Assembly (NCBI GenBank): GCA_030824405.1
Contig: JAVBXV010000087.1
Coordinates: 1-35,887 of the forward strand
Origin: Anaerolineales bacterium
Lineage (GTDB): Bacteria; Chloroflexota; Anaerolineae; Anaerolineales; Villigracilaceae
Direction of reading: 5' to 3'
Length of the DNA stretch: 35,887 nucleotides
The notes under the pieces: model-generated
Databases searched by the model: none
The model's input: only the letters and a program-made list of their open reading frames with translations
What the model was told of the DNA's origin: nothing
Shown: in pieces, positions 25,117-35,887 of the stretch
Layout of the letters: each line of letters starts with the position of its first letter
Position numbering within the stretch: position 1 is the first letter of the stretch
Made by a program: the position numbers and the translations under genes

Positions 25117-26385
25117 ATGAATATCACCATCCTCACTTATGGCTCTCGCGGCGATGTCCAGCCTTTTCTACCCCTTTCGCGGGGTTTAATGGATCGCGGC
25201 CATCAAGTAATTCTTGCTGCGCCGCTTCGTTTCAAAAATTTGGTCGAGGAGCATGGCATAACCTTTGCTCCGCTTGCGGGCGATCCTGAAGAGCTTAGTC
25301 GCCGCTTGAATGATTCTGGCTACAACTACTTCAAGATGATTCGTGAGTTGATGGATCATGCAGTTAATATCGGCGCAGATGTCATGCGTCAAACTGAAGA
25401 AGCCTGCAAAGATGCCGATCTCATCATCCACACCTTCACCCATGCGGTGGGAGCACACACGCTTGCCCGCGAAAAAAATATCCCCGATATTCACATCCAA
25501 ACCTTTCCCGTGTTCACACCCACGGGCGATTATCCGAATATCGCCATGCCAAATCTTGGTGTGCGTGCACTCAATCGCCTTTCGCATGTTGCATCTTCAA
25601 AGATAACTTGGCTTACTTCGCGGATGGGATTTGAACAAGTCCGTCGTAAAGCAGGACTCCCCAAACGGAAATTATTCTGGCCTTTTGATGACAATCCGCC
25701 TCGCCTTCGGACCCCGATCCTGTGTGCGTGGAGCCCAAGCATTCTCCCCGCCTCAAGCGACTGGCCGCCGCGAGTACATGTCACTGGGTACTTTTTCCTT
25801 CCGCTCGACGAATCTTATTCCCCACCAAATGAACTTGATGTATTTCTGAAATCAGGTAAATCACCCGTATGTGTTTCGTTTGGCAGTATGGTCAATAAGG
25901 ATGCAGAACGAAACAACGATATTGTTGTTGATGCATTAAAGAAAACAAACAACCGTGGAATTATTCTCTCAGGTTGGGGAGGTGTAAAGAATCAATCATC
26001 CAAAGATTTGATTTACCTTGAATCCGTGCCGCATGATTGGCTATTACCATGCTGCAAGATGATCGTCCATCATGGTGGGGCAGGGACTACGTCCGCTGGG
26101 TTGCGCGCTGGTATTCCAAACATCGTTGTGCCATTTATGGCAGATCAACCATTCTGGGGAAATAGAGTCCATGCGATTGGTGTAGGCCCAAAACCTATTC
26201 TTGTTAAAAATATTTCTGTTGACAAATTAACGTATGCAATTGTTGAGGCTGAGTCAAATGTAATTCGTGGTCGTGCGCAAGTTATCGGTCAAGACATAAG
26301 AAGCGAAGATGGAGTAAAAGATGTGGTAAAGTTGATCGAAATGTATGCTGATGAGTTTCGTTCAAGTGTTGATCAAGTTGTTTAG
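25117..26385 (+). CDS. UGT-like glycosyltransferase (GT1 family)
   Basis: A 422-residue GT-B fold glycosyltransferase that uses a nucleotide sugar to glycosylate a small or lipid acceptor (sterol, macrolide and flavonoid glucosyltransferases are relatives). The N-terminus MNITILTYGSRGDVQPFLPLSRGLMDRGHQV is the acceptor-domain start. The donor-site block is VHHGGAGTTSAGLRAGIPNIVVPFMADQPFWGNRV (about 314-348), with the catalytic-type His-rich HHGGAGT. The acceptor is unknown. The ATG stands six bases after a strong terminator, so expression depends on readthrough or on a promoter inside recR. Codon use becomes AT-richer in the last third. It is not part of the rRNA operon that follows. Confidence 0.9.
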   Translation: MNITILTYGSRGDVQPFLPLSRGLMDRGHQVILAAPLRFKNLVEEHGITFAPLAGDPEELSRRLNDSGYNYFKMIRELMDHAVNIGADVMRQTEEACKDADLIIHTFTHAVGAHTLAREKNIPDIHIQTFPVFTPTGDYPNIAMPNLGVRALNRLSHVASSKITWLTSRMGFEQVRRKAGLPKRKLFWPFDDNPPRLRTPILCAWSPSILPASSDWPPRVHVTGYFFLPLDESYSPPNELDVFLKSGKSPVCVSFGSMVNKDAERNNDIVVDALKKTNNRGIILSGWGGVKNQSSKDLIYLESVPHDWLLPCCKMIVHHGGAGTTSAGLRAGIPNIVVPFMADQPFWGNRVHAIGVGPKPILVKNISVDKLTYAIVEAESNVIRGRAQVIGQDIRSEDGVKDVVKLIEMYADEFRSSVDQVV

Positions 26386-26437
26386 AAACGAATTTAAAAC
26401 CCGTGCGATTTTTTAAGGTTGAGTTTCTGTTTTACTA

Positions 26438-26465
26438 TTGACAATCTCTCGAGAATGCATATAAT
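26438..26465 (+). promoter_or_regulatory. rRNA promoter P1
   Basis: Perfect TTGACA (26438-26443), 16-nt spacer and perfect TATAAT (26460-26465). The strongest promoter in the window. Predicted start near 26472. Confidence 0.88.
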
Positions 26466-26626
26466 TGCCCTTCGCCAGTAGAAACGAAAAAGATTTCGTC
26501 ACCCAGACAAATCGATGACAACTGAGTAACCGTCCCACGTTAGAGACACAAACCATATGTTTTTGGTTTCGCAGTCTAACGAGCCGATGCAGAAAAAAGC
26601 ATCGGTATTTTAGTGTGTGAAAACAC

Positions 26627-26656
26627 TTGACAAAACGGTTATCGAGCAGGTAGAAT
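26627..26656 (+). promoter_or_regulatory. rRNA promoter P2
   Basis: Perfect TTGACA (26627-26632), 18-nt spacer and TAGAAT (26651-26656). Predicted start near 26663. Tandem P1/P2 promoters are usual for rRNA operons. Confidence 0.75.
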
Positions 26657-26676
26657 ACGGCTCGCTCAAATGGCAA

Positions 26677-26688
26677 GCACCTTAACAA
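26677..26688 (+). promoter_or_regulatory. boxA-like rRNA antitermination site
   Basis: GCACCTTAACAA resembles the boxA consensus GCTCTTTAACA. A second near-copy with its flank lies upstream of 23S (28769-28783), so the motif is repeated at both expected places. Confidence 0.5.
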
Positions 26689-26705
26689 CTGAAGAGTGAT
26701 AGGAA
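26684..26705 (+). other. 16S processing stem, 5' arm
   Basis: These 22 bases are complementary to 28366-28387, just before tRNA-Ile, with a single A-C mismatch. Such flanking arms form the RNase III stem that releases pre-16S rRNA. Confidence 0.8.
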
Positions 26706-26762
26706 GCAATAACTTTGTTGAATCAGTAAATCCGTAACTTACACTCGCAAGAGTGAAAATTT

Positions 26763-28272
<1,510 letters not shown>

Positions 28273-28399
28273 CTAGAGTTCTTGAGCGGTCTCCTTGGAG
28301 ATTTGCTCTACTCATTTGTACTACGCCCTTACGGTGTTTTGGGCGCTGATTTTTCAAAGGTACGTTTCCTATCACTCCTCAGTTGTTCAGGTAATTTGC
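28273..28399 (+). other. 16S-tRNA spacer
   Basis: Holds small hairpins (around 28284-28308 and 28324-28350) and the 3' arm of the 16S processing stem (28366-28387). No gene. Confidence 0.6.
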
Positions 28400-28473
<74 letters not shown>

Positions 28474-28488
28474 CTCCCAAGTAAGCTT

Positions 28489-28560
28489 GGGGATGTAGCT
28501 CAGTGGGAGAGCAGCGCGTTTGCAACGCGAAGGTCGCGGGTTCAAATCCCGCCATCTCCA
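28489..28560 (+). tRNA. tRNA-Ala (TGC anticodon)
   Basis: 72 nt. Acceptor stem GGGGATG pairs with CATCTCC (one G-T); D-arm GCTCAGTGGGAGAGC; anticodon loop TTTGCAA with TGC; T-arm GCGGGTTCAAATCCCGC. No encoded CCA. It lies 15 bases after tRNA-Ile. Confidence 0.97.
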
Positions 28561-28654
28561 CTGAAATACTATGTAAGTTTGGAGAGATATAAAAGATTGT
28601 TATACGGCAAGAAGACATAAATTTTGTAAAAGCACCGCATCTGTAGGTTTTTCT

Positions 28655-28686
28655 GACCTGGCGGTGGTTGCCGGGTCGTTTTTTCT
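28655..28686 (+). terminator. Terminator-like hairpin inside the rRNA operon
   Basis: GACCTGGC (28655-28662) pairs with GCCGGGTC (28670-28677), 8 bp with one G-T, 7-nt loop, followed by GTTTTTTCT. It looks like an intrinsic terminator but stands between tRNA-Ala and 23S, where full termination would abolish 23S synthesis. See findings. Confidence 0.6.
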
Positions 28687-28768
28687 CTAACAATAAAATA
28701 TGTTGAAGGGTAATCGATGCCCTTGATTTAGATCAAGAGTGTCGGTCACTGGTCAACAGTGAATATGA

Positions 28769-28783
28769 ACCTTAAAAACTGAA
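28769..28783 (+). promoter_or_regulatory. Second boxA-like motif, before 23S
   Basis: ACCTTAAAAACTGAA closely repeats the motif in the 16S leader (ACCTTAACAACTGAA, 26679-26693), as expected if the same antitermination complex reloads before 23S. Confidence 0.5.
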
Positions 28784-28829
28784 TAGTAATGATGATGTAG
28801 CGATAAAGCAATTTATCAAAAGTTAAATG

Positions 28830-28855
28830 AAAAGTATCAATTTCTCCGCATCACG
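28830..28855 (+). other. 23S processing stem, 5' arm
   Basis: 26 bases complementary to 31808-31833 with one G-T and one mismatch; the inner 14 (28842-28855) are perfect. This is the expected RNase III stem around 23S. Further pairing (28779-28790 with 31857-31868) extends it outward. Confidence 0.85.
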
Positions 28856-28856
28856 T

Positions 28857-31806
<2,950 letters not shown>

Positions 31807-31807
31807 G

Positions 31808-31833
31808 CGTGATGCGGAGAACTTGGTACTTTT
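31808..31833 (+). other. 23S processing stem, 3' arm
   Basis: Complement of 28830-28855. A second complementary block lies at 31857-31868 (ATTACTATTCAG). Confidence 0.85.
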
Positions 31834-31887
31834 CGAATGATACATCATCGTTTATAATTACTATTCAGCACAATCTAGTGAAATTGT

Positions 31888-32007
31888 CCCTTGGTGATTT
31901 GAGCGACAGAGGTACACCCGGTCCCATACCGAACCCGGAAGTTAAGTCTGTCAGCGCCGATGGTACTTGGAGGGCGACCTCCCGGGAGAGTAGGTCATTG
32001 CCAAGGG
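31888..32007 (+). rRNA. rrf: 5S ribosomal RNA
   Basis: About 120 nt. Helix I is CCCTTGG (31888-31894) with CCAAGGG (32001-32007). The conserved loop-C region CCGAACCCGGAAGTTAAG is near 31929, followed by GGGAGAGTAGGTC. Ends may shift by one or two bases. Confidence 0.95.
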
Positions 32008-32025
32008 GCTTTTCTTTATCAATTA

Positions 32026-32054
32026 CACGCGCGGTATCTTTTCATCCGCGCGTG
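32026..32054 (+). terminator. Hairpin after 5S
   Basis: A perfect 9-bp GC-rich stem (32026-32034 and 32046-32054) with an 11-nt loop, but no U-tract follows. It may mark the 3' end of the rRNA transcript by processing, or slow transcription only partly. It overlaps the -35 region of the next promoter. Confidence 0.5.
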
Positions 32055-32067
32055 AATCGTGTATAAT
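32039..32067 (+). promoter_or_regulatory. Promoter of the rpsU-infA leader
   Basis: Perfect TATAAT (32062-32067) with a weak -35 TTTTCA (32039-32044) at 17-nt spacing. Predicted start near 32074. It would transcribe the structured leader and, by readthrough, rpsU-infA. Confidence 0.55.
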
Positions 32068-32085
32068 TCCAAAAGCAGTTTCGGC

Positions 32086-32108
32086 GTGGATAAGAATCAA
32101 TTATCCAC
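32086..32108 (+). other. Leader hairpin 1
   Basis: A perfect 8-bp stem, GTGGATAA (32086-32093) with TTATCCAC (32101-32108), 7-nt loop, near the 5' end of the predicted leader RNA. It could stabilise the transcript or bind a regulator. Confidence 0.6.
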
Positions 32109-32127
32109 TGTTCAAATTCGAGGAGTT

Positions 32128-32145
32128 ATGAAGCGTGTCTTTTGA
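32128..32145 (+). CDS. Putative five-residue leader peptide MKRVF
   Basis: ATG AAG CGT GTC TTT TGA, preceded by CGAGGAG (32119-32125), the best Shine-Dalgarno in the whole region. It lies between a promoter and a terminator in front of rpsU. Such a strong ribosome binding site in front of five codons is hard to explain unless ribosome binding itself is the signal. Bases 32119-32124 (CGAGGA) can pair with 32186-32191 (TCCTCG), which covers the 5' arm of the terminator. Translation is inferred, not shown. Confidence 0.45.
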   Translation: MKRVF

Positions 32146-32187
32146 TCATAGGATCATTTAGTTCGTTTCTGTTCTTTTGATGAAATC

Positions 32188-32224
32188 CTCGGCCGACTCT
32201 GAGTGCAGGCCGAGTTTTTATTTT
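32188..32224 (+). terminator. Intrinsic terminator/attenuator before rpsU
   Basis: CTCGGCC (32188-32194) pairs with GGCCGAG (32208-32214), 7 bp, 13-nt loop, followed by TTTTTATTTT. Only 24 bases separate it from the rpsU start, so any transcript of rpsU-infA must read through it. Confidence 0.85.
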
Positions 32225-32248
32225 CCATGTGAAAGGTGGTGAATTTAA

Positions 32249-32446
32249 TTGGCAGGAGTAAATTTACGCAATGGCGAGTCTCAAGACTCTTTGCTCAAGC
32301 GCTTTCGTAAAAAAGTCGTCAAGAGTGGTGTGTTGAGCACCGTCCGCCGCAAACGCTGGTTCGTTTCAAAGAGTGAAACGCGCCGCATGGAAAAGAAGAA
32401 AGCAATTCGTCGCATCAAAAGACGTTCCTTTAAGGACACTGAATAA
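32249..32446 (+). CDS. rpsU: Small ribosomal subunit protein bS21 (TTG start)
   Basis: A very basic 65-residue protein. The bS21 pattern is clear: [53 protein letters not shown]. In the ribosome bS21 sits at the 30S platform beside the 16S 3' end and helps start-site selection. The start is TTG at 32249; AAGGTGGTGA (about 32233-32242) lies at good spacing and no in-frame ATG exists near the N-terminus. infA follows 14 bases later. The gene lies downstream of the rRNA operon and its leader, behind a terminator, so its synthesis is probably set by attenuation. Confidence 0.93.
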   Translation: MAGVNLRNGESQDSLLKRFRKKVVKSGVLSTVRRKRWFVSKSETRRMEKKKAIRRIKRRSFKDTE

Positions 32447-32460
32447 TTCAAGAGGCGTGT

Positions 32461-32712
32461 ATGACTAAAGAAGAAGGCAAAATCAAGGTTGATGGTATTG
32501 TGATCGAGGCTCTGCCTGGAACTCAATTCCGTGTACGGCTCGATAATGGTCATGAAGTCCTGGCATATCTTGCGGGTAAAATGCGCAAGCATTATATTCG
32601 TATCTTGCTTGGTGACCGTGTTGCGCTTGAAATGTCTCCCTATGATATGGCGCGGGCACGAATTACTTTCCGCCAGCGCAAAATTGCCCCTGTCGTCACT
32701 ACCAAAGAATAA
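32461..32712 (+). CDS. infA: Translation initiation factor IF-1
   Basis: An 83-residue OB-fold protein that binds the A site of 30S during initiation. Recognised by [64 protein letters not shown], which follows the IF-1 consensus closely. It has a few extra residues at both ends compared with the 72 of E. coli. AAGAGGCGTGT precedes the ATG. It is co-transcribed with rpsU; both proteins act on the decoding platform of 30S. Confidence 0.95.
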   Translation: MTKEEGKIKVDGIVIEALPGTQFRVRLDNGHEVLAYLAGKMRKHYIRILLGDRVALEMSPYDMARARITFRQRKIAPVVTTKE

Positions 32713-32740
32713 TTTCATCCTTAAATCTAATTTGCAAACA

Positions 32741-32772
32741 AAAGAGGCTCTCATTTCTGAGAGCCTCTTTTT
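32741..32772. terminator. Bidirectional terminator between infA and the DHOD-like gene
   Basis: A perfect 13-bp stem (32741-32753 and 32758-32770) with a TTTC loop, T-run on the right and A-run on the left. It serves infA on the plus strand and the convergent gene on the minus strand. Confidence 0.93.
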
Positions 32773-32791
32773 GATTCATATAAGTTGAAAT

Positions 32792-33793
32792 TTAGGGAAG
32801 TTCACGCCAGGAGCTGAGCACCTTCATGTAATTGGCACGTTCAAAAGCCGCAGGTTCGCGTACATTCCTCTGACTCATGCTGCCTTGCATTTGTTTGATG
32901 GACTCATATTCCCGTTCTTTCATCCAGGTTTGCAATTCGTCCAACATGGCTGGGATGACCTTTTCGCCATTGTGGAGGAGATTGGATGCCATCATTGCTA
33001 CTTTTGCGCCAGCCATCATGGATTTGAGCACATCTGCGGCGGTGTGAATGCCGCTGGTGAGCGCATAGTCTGTGTGAATGTTTCCGTACATGATCGAGAT
33101 CCAGCGAAGGGGAAGGCGCAGATCTGAGGATGAGCTAAGTTCCAGGTTATGGACAACATTTAGTTCATCGAGGTCGAAATCTGGCTGGTAGAAGCGGTTG
33201 AAGAGGACAAGCCCGTCAGCACCCGCCGCAACGATCCGTTTTGCGAAATTTGGCAGGGCTGTAATGTAGGGACTGAGCTTCACAGCCAGCGGAATACTGA
33301 TCGCGGACTTTACTTCAGCCACCAGTTCCACCTGAGCGTTTTCGACATCGTCGCTTTTCATATTGGGATCAGTGACCAGATAATACAGGTTCAATTCGAG
33401 CGCATCTGCGCCTGCTTCCTGCATTTTCTTCGCGTAACTGGTCCAGCCACCTTTGGAGACGCCGTTCAAACTGCCAATGACAGGGATGCTCAGAGCCTTC
33501 TTCATGGCTGTCAACTGGTTGAGGTACTTCTCGGGGCTGACGGCGTACATGCCGCCGTCAGGGAGATAGGTGAGGGCCTCGGCGAATGATTCAGTACCGC
33601 GAGACAGGTAATGGTCCAGTTCGAGCGATTCGTGGATGATCTGCTCTTCGAAGAGGGAATACATCACGATGGCGGAAATGCCCGCCTCTTCCAACCGTCG
33701 AGCTGTTTCGATCTTCTTTGAGAGAGGAGAAGCTGAAGCGACGAGCGGATTTTTTAAGTTCAAGCCAAGATAGGTAGTAGAAAGATCGGTCAT
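32792..33793 (-). CDS. Dihydroorotate dehydrogenase-like flavoprotein
   Basis: A 333-residue TIM-barrel protein of the DHOD/FMN family. Visible are DLSTTYLGLNLKNPLVASASPLSKK at the N-terminus, PVIGSLNGVSKGGWTSYAKKMQEAGADALELNLYYL (barrel strand with substrate-side Asn) and IPLAVKLSPYITALPNFAKRIVAAGADGLVLFNRFYQPDFD (FMN-phosphate side Lys). The usual pyrD catalytic Ser or Cys loop is not obvious, so its substrate may differ from dihydroorotate. Start ATG 33793 follows AAGGAAT; an earlier in-frame start inside the upstream gene is rejected. It begins 5 bases after the nifJ stop, so it is co-transcribed with nifJ and may exchange electrons through ferredoxin. Confidence 0.87.
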   Translation of the reverse strand: MTDLSTTYLGLNLKNPLVASASPLSKKIETARRLEEAGISAIVMYSLFEEQIIHESLELDHYLSRGTESFAEALTYLPDGGMYAVSPEKYLNQLTAMKKALSIPVIGSLNGVSKGGWTSYAKKMQEAGADALELNLYYLVTDPNMKSDDVENAQVELVAEVKSAISIPLAVKLSPYITALPNFAKRIVAAGADGLVLFNRFYQPDFDLDELNVVHNLELSSSSDLRLPLRWISIMYGNIHTDYALTSGIHTAADVLKSMMAGAKVAMMASNLLHNGEKVIPAMLDELQTWMKEREYESIKQMQGSMSQRNVREPAAFERANYMKVLSSWRELP

Positions 33794-33798
33794 GTCTG

Positions 33799-35887
33799 CT
33801 ATTCCTTTTTGTCGTTTCCGTAATGCATGGACGCCATTTGCTGATAGAGAGTCCAACGGGCTTTCGCGTCGTGCTGAGCTTCCTTCATCAGTTCCTCGGC
33901 ACGTTCCTCGTTCATTTGAGTGAGCATCTTGTAACGAGTTTCATTGTATGCGTATTGTGAGATCGGAATGCTCGGTTCCTTGGATTCGATTACGAGTGGG
34001 TTTTGGCCTTCGATCGCCAAACGTGGATCGTAACGGTACATGGGCCAGTGACCTGACTGTACCGCCAGTTTTGACTGATCGAGACTTCTGGCCATATCGT
34101 AGCCATGCGCAATGCAGGGACTGTACGCGATGATGAGGGATGGGCCGTCGTAGGATTCAGCCTCAAGCAGGGCACGCAGGGTCTGTTGGTCGTTGGCGCC
34201 CATGGCCACACGTGCCACATAAACGTAACCGTAGGACATGGCGATGAGACCGAGGTCTTTCTTGGGCAGACCTTTGCCGCTCATGGCGAATTTTGCAACT
34301 GCCGCACGAGGCGTGGACTTGCTAGCCTGGCCGCCTGTGTTTGAATACACTTCGGTGTCCAGCACGAGGATATTGACGTTACGTCCGCTGGCAAGTACAT
34401 GATCGAGGCCGCCGTAGCCGATATCGTACGCCCAGCCGTCACCGCCGATGATCCAGACCGATTTCTTGACGAGGTTGTCTGCGAGACTGACGAGATCTTT
34501 GGCGCGGGTATCGCTGGATTTTCCAAGCTTCTTTTTCAACTCAACGACACGTTCGCGTTGTGCTTGAATGCCTGTTTCGTCAGATTGGTTTGCAGAAAGC
34601 AGGGCATTGACCAGTTCTGTGCTCAATTCGGTTTCAAACGACTTGACCAATTCATGAGCGTATTCAGTTTGCTTGTCGATCGTCAGGCGCATACCCAAAC
34701 CAAACTCGGCGTTATCTTCAAACAACGAGTTCGACCAGGCAGGTCCGCGTCCGTCGGCGTTCTTGGCCCATGGGGTGGTGGGGAGGTTGCCGCCGTAAAT
34801 GGACGAACAGCCTGTTGCGTTCGCGATCACAGAGTGGTCGCCGAATAATTGAGAAACGAGTTTGACATACGGGGTTTCACCGCAGCCCGCGCACGCGCCG
34901 CTGAATTCAAACAATGGTTGCAGCAACTGTGAATTCTTGATCGTGGAAGGATTGAACAACTTCCTGTCCATATCTGGAATATTGATGAAGAAATCCCAGT
35001 TCTTGGCTTCGGCATCGCGCAGGGGCGGTTGGGCTTCCATATTGATCGCCTTGCGTCCCACCTGGGTCTTGTCCTTCACAGGGCAAACTTCCACGCACAA
35101 GGTACAACCTGTGCAATCTTCGGGAGCAACCTGCAATGTGTAGGCAAATCCAGTCGAAAATTCCTTGAACTTCGAAGCAGTGTGCTTGAACGTCTCAGGC
35201 GCGCCAGAGACCAATTTTTCATCATACACTTTGTGGCGAATGACCGCATGCGGACAAACCATCACGCACTTTCCGCATTGGATGCACAGATCCGCATCCC
35301 ATACGGGAATTTCGAGCGCGAGATTGCGCTTTTCCCATTGGGTCGTGCCTGTTGGGAATGTACCATCCACGGGGAAGGCAGAGACGGGGATATTATCGCC
35401 GTCAGAGTCGATGATCTGACCAAGCACATCGCGGACGAATTCAGGCGCTTCCTTCGGGACTGGGAGCCTGCGTGTCGTCTTTGAGGTTACCTTCGCTGGA
35501 ACTTTGACCTCATAAAGGTTCGCGACAGTGGCATCCACAGCCTCGAAATTCTTCTTGACCACGGATTCGCCGCGTTTGCCATAACTCTTTTCGATGGCGT
35601 GTTTGATCTCGGCAATGGCTGCCTCGCGAGGCAAAATGCCGCTGATGGCGAAGAATGCAGTCTGCATGATCGTGTTCATGCGGCCGCCCATGCCTGTCTT
35701 TTCGGCTACATCATAGCCGTTAATGACATGCAGTTTGAGCTTCTTTTCGATAATATCCTTCTGAACTTCCTGTGGAAGTTGATCCCAAATTTCATCGGGA
35801 CCGTACATGCTATTGAGCAGGAAGATCGCGCCTTCCTTGGCGTACTTGAGCATGTCCACGCGTTCGAGGAAGGCATACTGGTGACAA
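33799..35887 (-). CDS. nifJ: Pyruvate:ferredoxin (flavodoxin) oxidoreductase, C-terminal part (cut by window edge)
   Basis: About 695 C-terminal residues of a protein normally near 1170-1200 long. The reading frame continues to the window end; the residues just before the apparent start (CHQYAFLERVDMLKYAKEGA) fit the family, so the gene is not truncated in nature. It oxidises pyruvate to acetyl-CoA and CO2 and reduces ferredoxin. Seen in order: domain III (FLLNSMYGPDEIW), a two-cluster ferredoxin domain (CIQCGKCVMVCP and CTGCTLCVEVCP), the proximal cluster cysteines (GACAGCGETPY, NATGCSSIYGGN), and the TPP site (GDGWAYDIGYGGLDH with VYSNTGGQ). It points to anaerobic or fermentative metabolism. 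Operon with the DHOD-like gene. Confidence 0.96.
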   Translation of the reverse strand, partial: CHQYAFLERVDMLKYAKEGAIFLLNSMYGPDEIWDQLPQEVQKDIIEKKLKLHVINGYDVAEKTGMGGRMNTIMQTAFFAISGILPREAAIAEIKHAIEKSYGKRGESVVKKNFEAVDATVANLYEVKVPAKVTSKTTRRLPVPKEAPEFVRDVLGQIIDSDGDNIPVSAFPVDGTFPTGTTQWEKRNLALEIPVWDADLCIQCGKCVMVCPHAVIRHKVYDEKLVSGAPETFKHTASKFKEFSTGFAYTLQVAPEDCTGCTLCVEVCPVKDKTQVGRKAINMEAQPPLRDAEAKNWDFFINIPDMDRKLFNPSTIKNSQLLQPLFEFSGACAGCGETPYVKLVSQLFGDHSVIANATGCSSIYGGNLPTTPWAKNADGRGPAWSNSLFEDNAEFGLGMRLTIDKQTEYAHELVKSFETELSTELVNALLSANQSDETGIQAQRERVVELKKKLGKSSDTRAKDLVSLADNLVKKSVWIIGGDGWAYDIGYGGLDHVLASGRNVNILVLDTEVYSNTGGQASKSTPRAAVAKFAMSGKGLPKKDLGLIAMSYGYVYVARVAMGANDQQTLRALLEAESYDGPSLIIAYSPCIAHGYDMARSLDQSKLAVQSGHWPMYRYDPRLAIEGQNPLVIESKEPSIPISQYAYNETRYKMLTQMNEERAEELMKEAQHDAKARWTLYQQMASMHYGNDKKE

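Larger units (their letters stand above)
26386..26762 (+). other. rRNA operon leader, no gene
   Basis: A 377-base gap holding two promoters, a hairpin (26584-26605, 7-bp stem with A-rich loop) between them, a boxA-like antitermination motif (26677-26688) and the 5' arm of the 16S processing stem. No convincing coding sequence. Confidence 0.75.
28561..28856 (+). other. tRNA-23S spacer
   Basis: 296 bases without a gene. It contains a terminator-like hairpin (28655-28686), a second boxA-like motif (28769-28783) and long stretches complementary to the region after 23S (28779-28790 with 31857-31868, and 28830-28855 with 31808-31833). Confidence 0.7.

Noticed and set aside
34105-34848. Plus-strand ORFs opposite nifJ
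   Set aside because: Shadows of the TPP and linker regions of pyruvate:ferredoxin oxidoreductase, whose cofactor motifs are unmistakable on the minus strand.

Overview
The window is a contiguous piece of a bacterial chromosome, most likely from the phylum Chloroflexota (class Anaerolineae-like). The strongest evidence is the 16S rRNA gene. It contains exact matches to the target sites of two Chloroflexi FISH probes as I remember them (GNSB-941 near 27683 and CFX1223 near 27952), and the variant EUB338-III site instead of the classical EUB338 site. The protein content agrees: a short actinobacterial-type inositol-phosphate synthase, Ser/Thr kinases with C-terminal PD40 beta-propellers, HrcA/CIRCE heat-shock control, and pyruvate:ferredoxin oxidoreductase next to a dihydroorotate-dehydrogenase-like protein. 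Nothing resembles a phage, insertion sequence, CRISPR array or defence island. This is core chromosome with a signalling-rich segment.

Layout. 1-1271 (minus): the start of a lipoprotein gene and ino1. 1371-4802 (plus): a soluble GAF histidine kinase, a PfkB-type sugar kinase and an M20 peptidase, ending at a terminator shared with the convergent genes. 4899-9037 (minus): a two-gene unit made of a membrane transglutaminase-like protein and a GAF-PAS-adenylate cyclase. 9109-14692 (plus): a PAP2 phosphatase and two tandem paralogous membrane Ser/Thr kinases with extracytoplasmic PD40 propellers. 14784-19710: the CIRCE-controlled hrcA-grpE-dnaK-dnaJ operon. 19779-21875: a tightly overlapping NUDIX-fluC-DUF190-prmA operon. 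21958-25070: a lamin-tail-domain protein, then the DNA maintenance trio dnaX-ybaB-recR. 25117-26385: a UGT-like glycosyltransferase. 26438-32008: one complete rRNA operon (two promoters, 16S, tRNA-Ile, tRNA-Ala, 23S, 5S). 32026-32712: a structured leader and rpsU-infA. 32792-35887 (minus): a DHOD-like gene and the C-terminal two thirds of nifJ, cut by the window edge.

How the parts fit together. Much of the window concerns translation and protein quality: an rRNA operon, bS21 and IF1, the L11 methyltransferase and the DnaK system. It also holds an unusual density of signal transducers: a histidine kinase, a cyclase and two STKs. The non-coding DNA is the most distinctive part. The rpsU-infA leader combines a promoter, a strong ribosome binding site on a five-codon ORF (MKRVF) and an intrinsic terminator whose 5' arm can pair with that same ribosome binding site. 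This looks like an attenuator that could sense free ribosomes. An intrinsic-terminator-like hairpin lies inside the rRNA spacer between tRNA-Ala and 23S. Period-7 repeats with a shared NNYYYGA word occupy the grpE/dnaK, dnaK/dnaJ, pre-dnaX, dnaX/ybaB and ybaB/recR junctions, and the two around dnaK fold into long hairpins. Several genes have a -10 box so close to the start codon that leaderless transcripts are likely.

Limits: all names come from reading motifs and remembered family features. No database search, folding program or alignment was run. rRNA ends are estimates from conserved terminal sequences and flanking stems.
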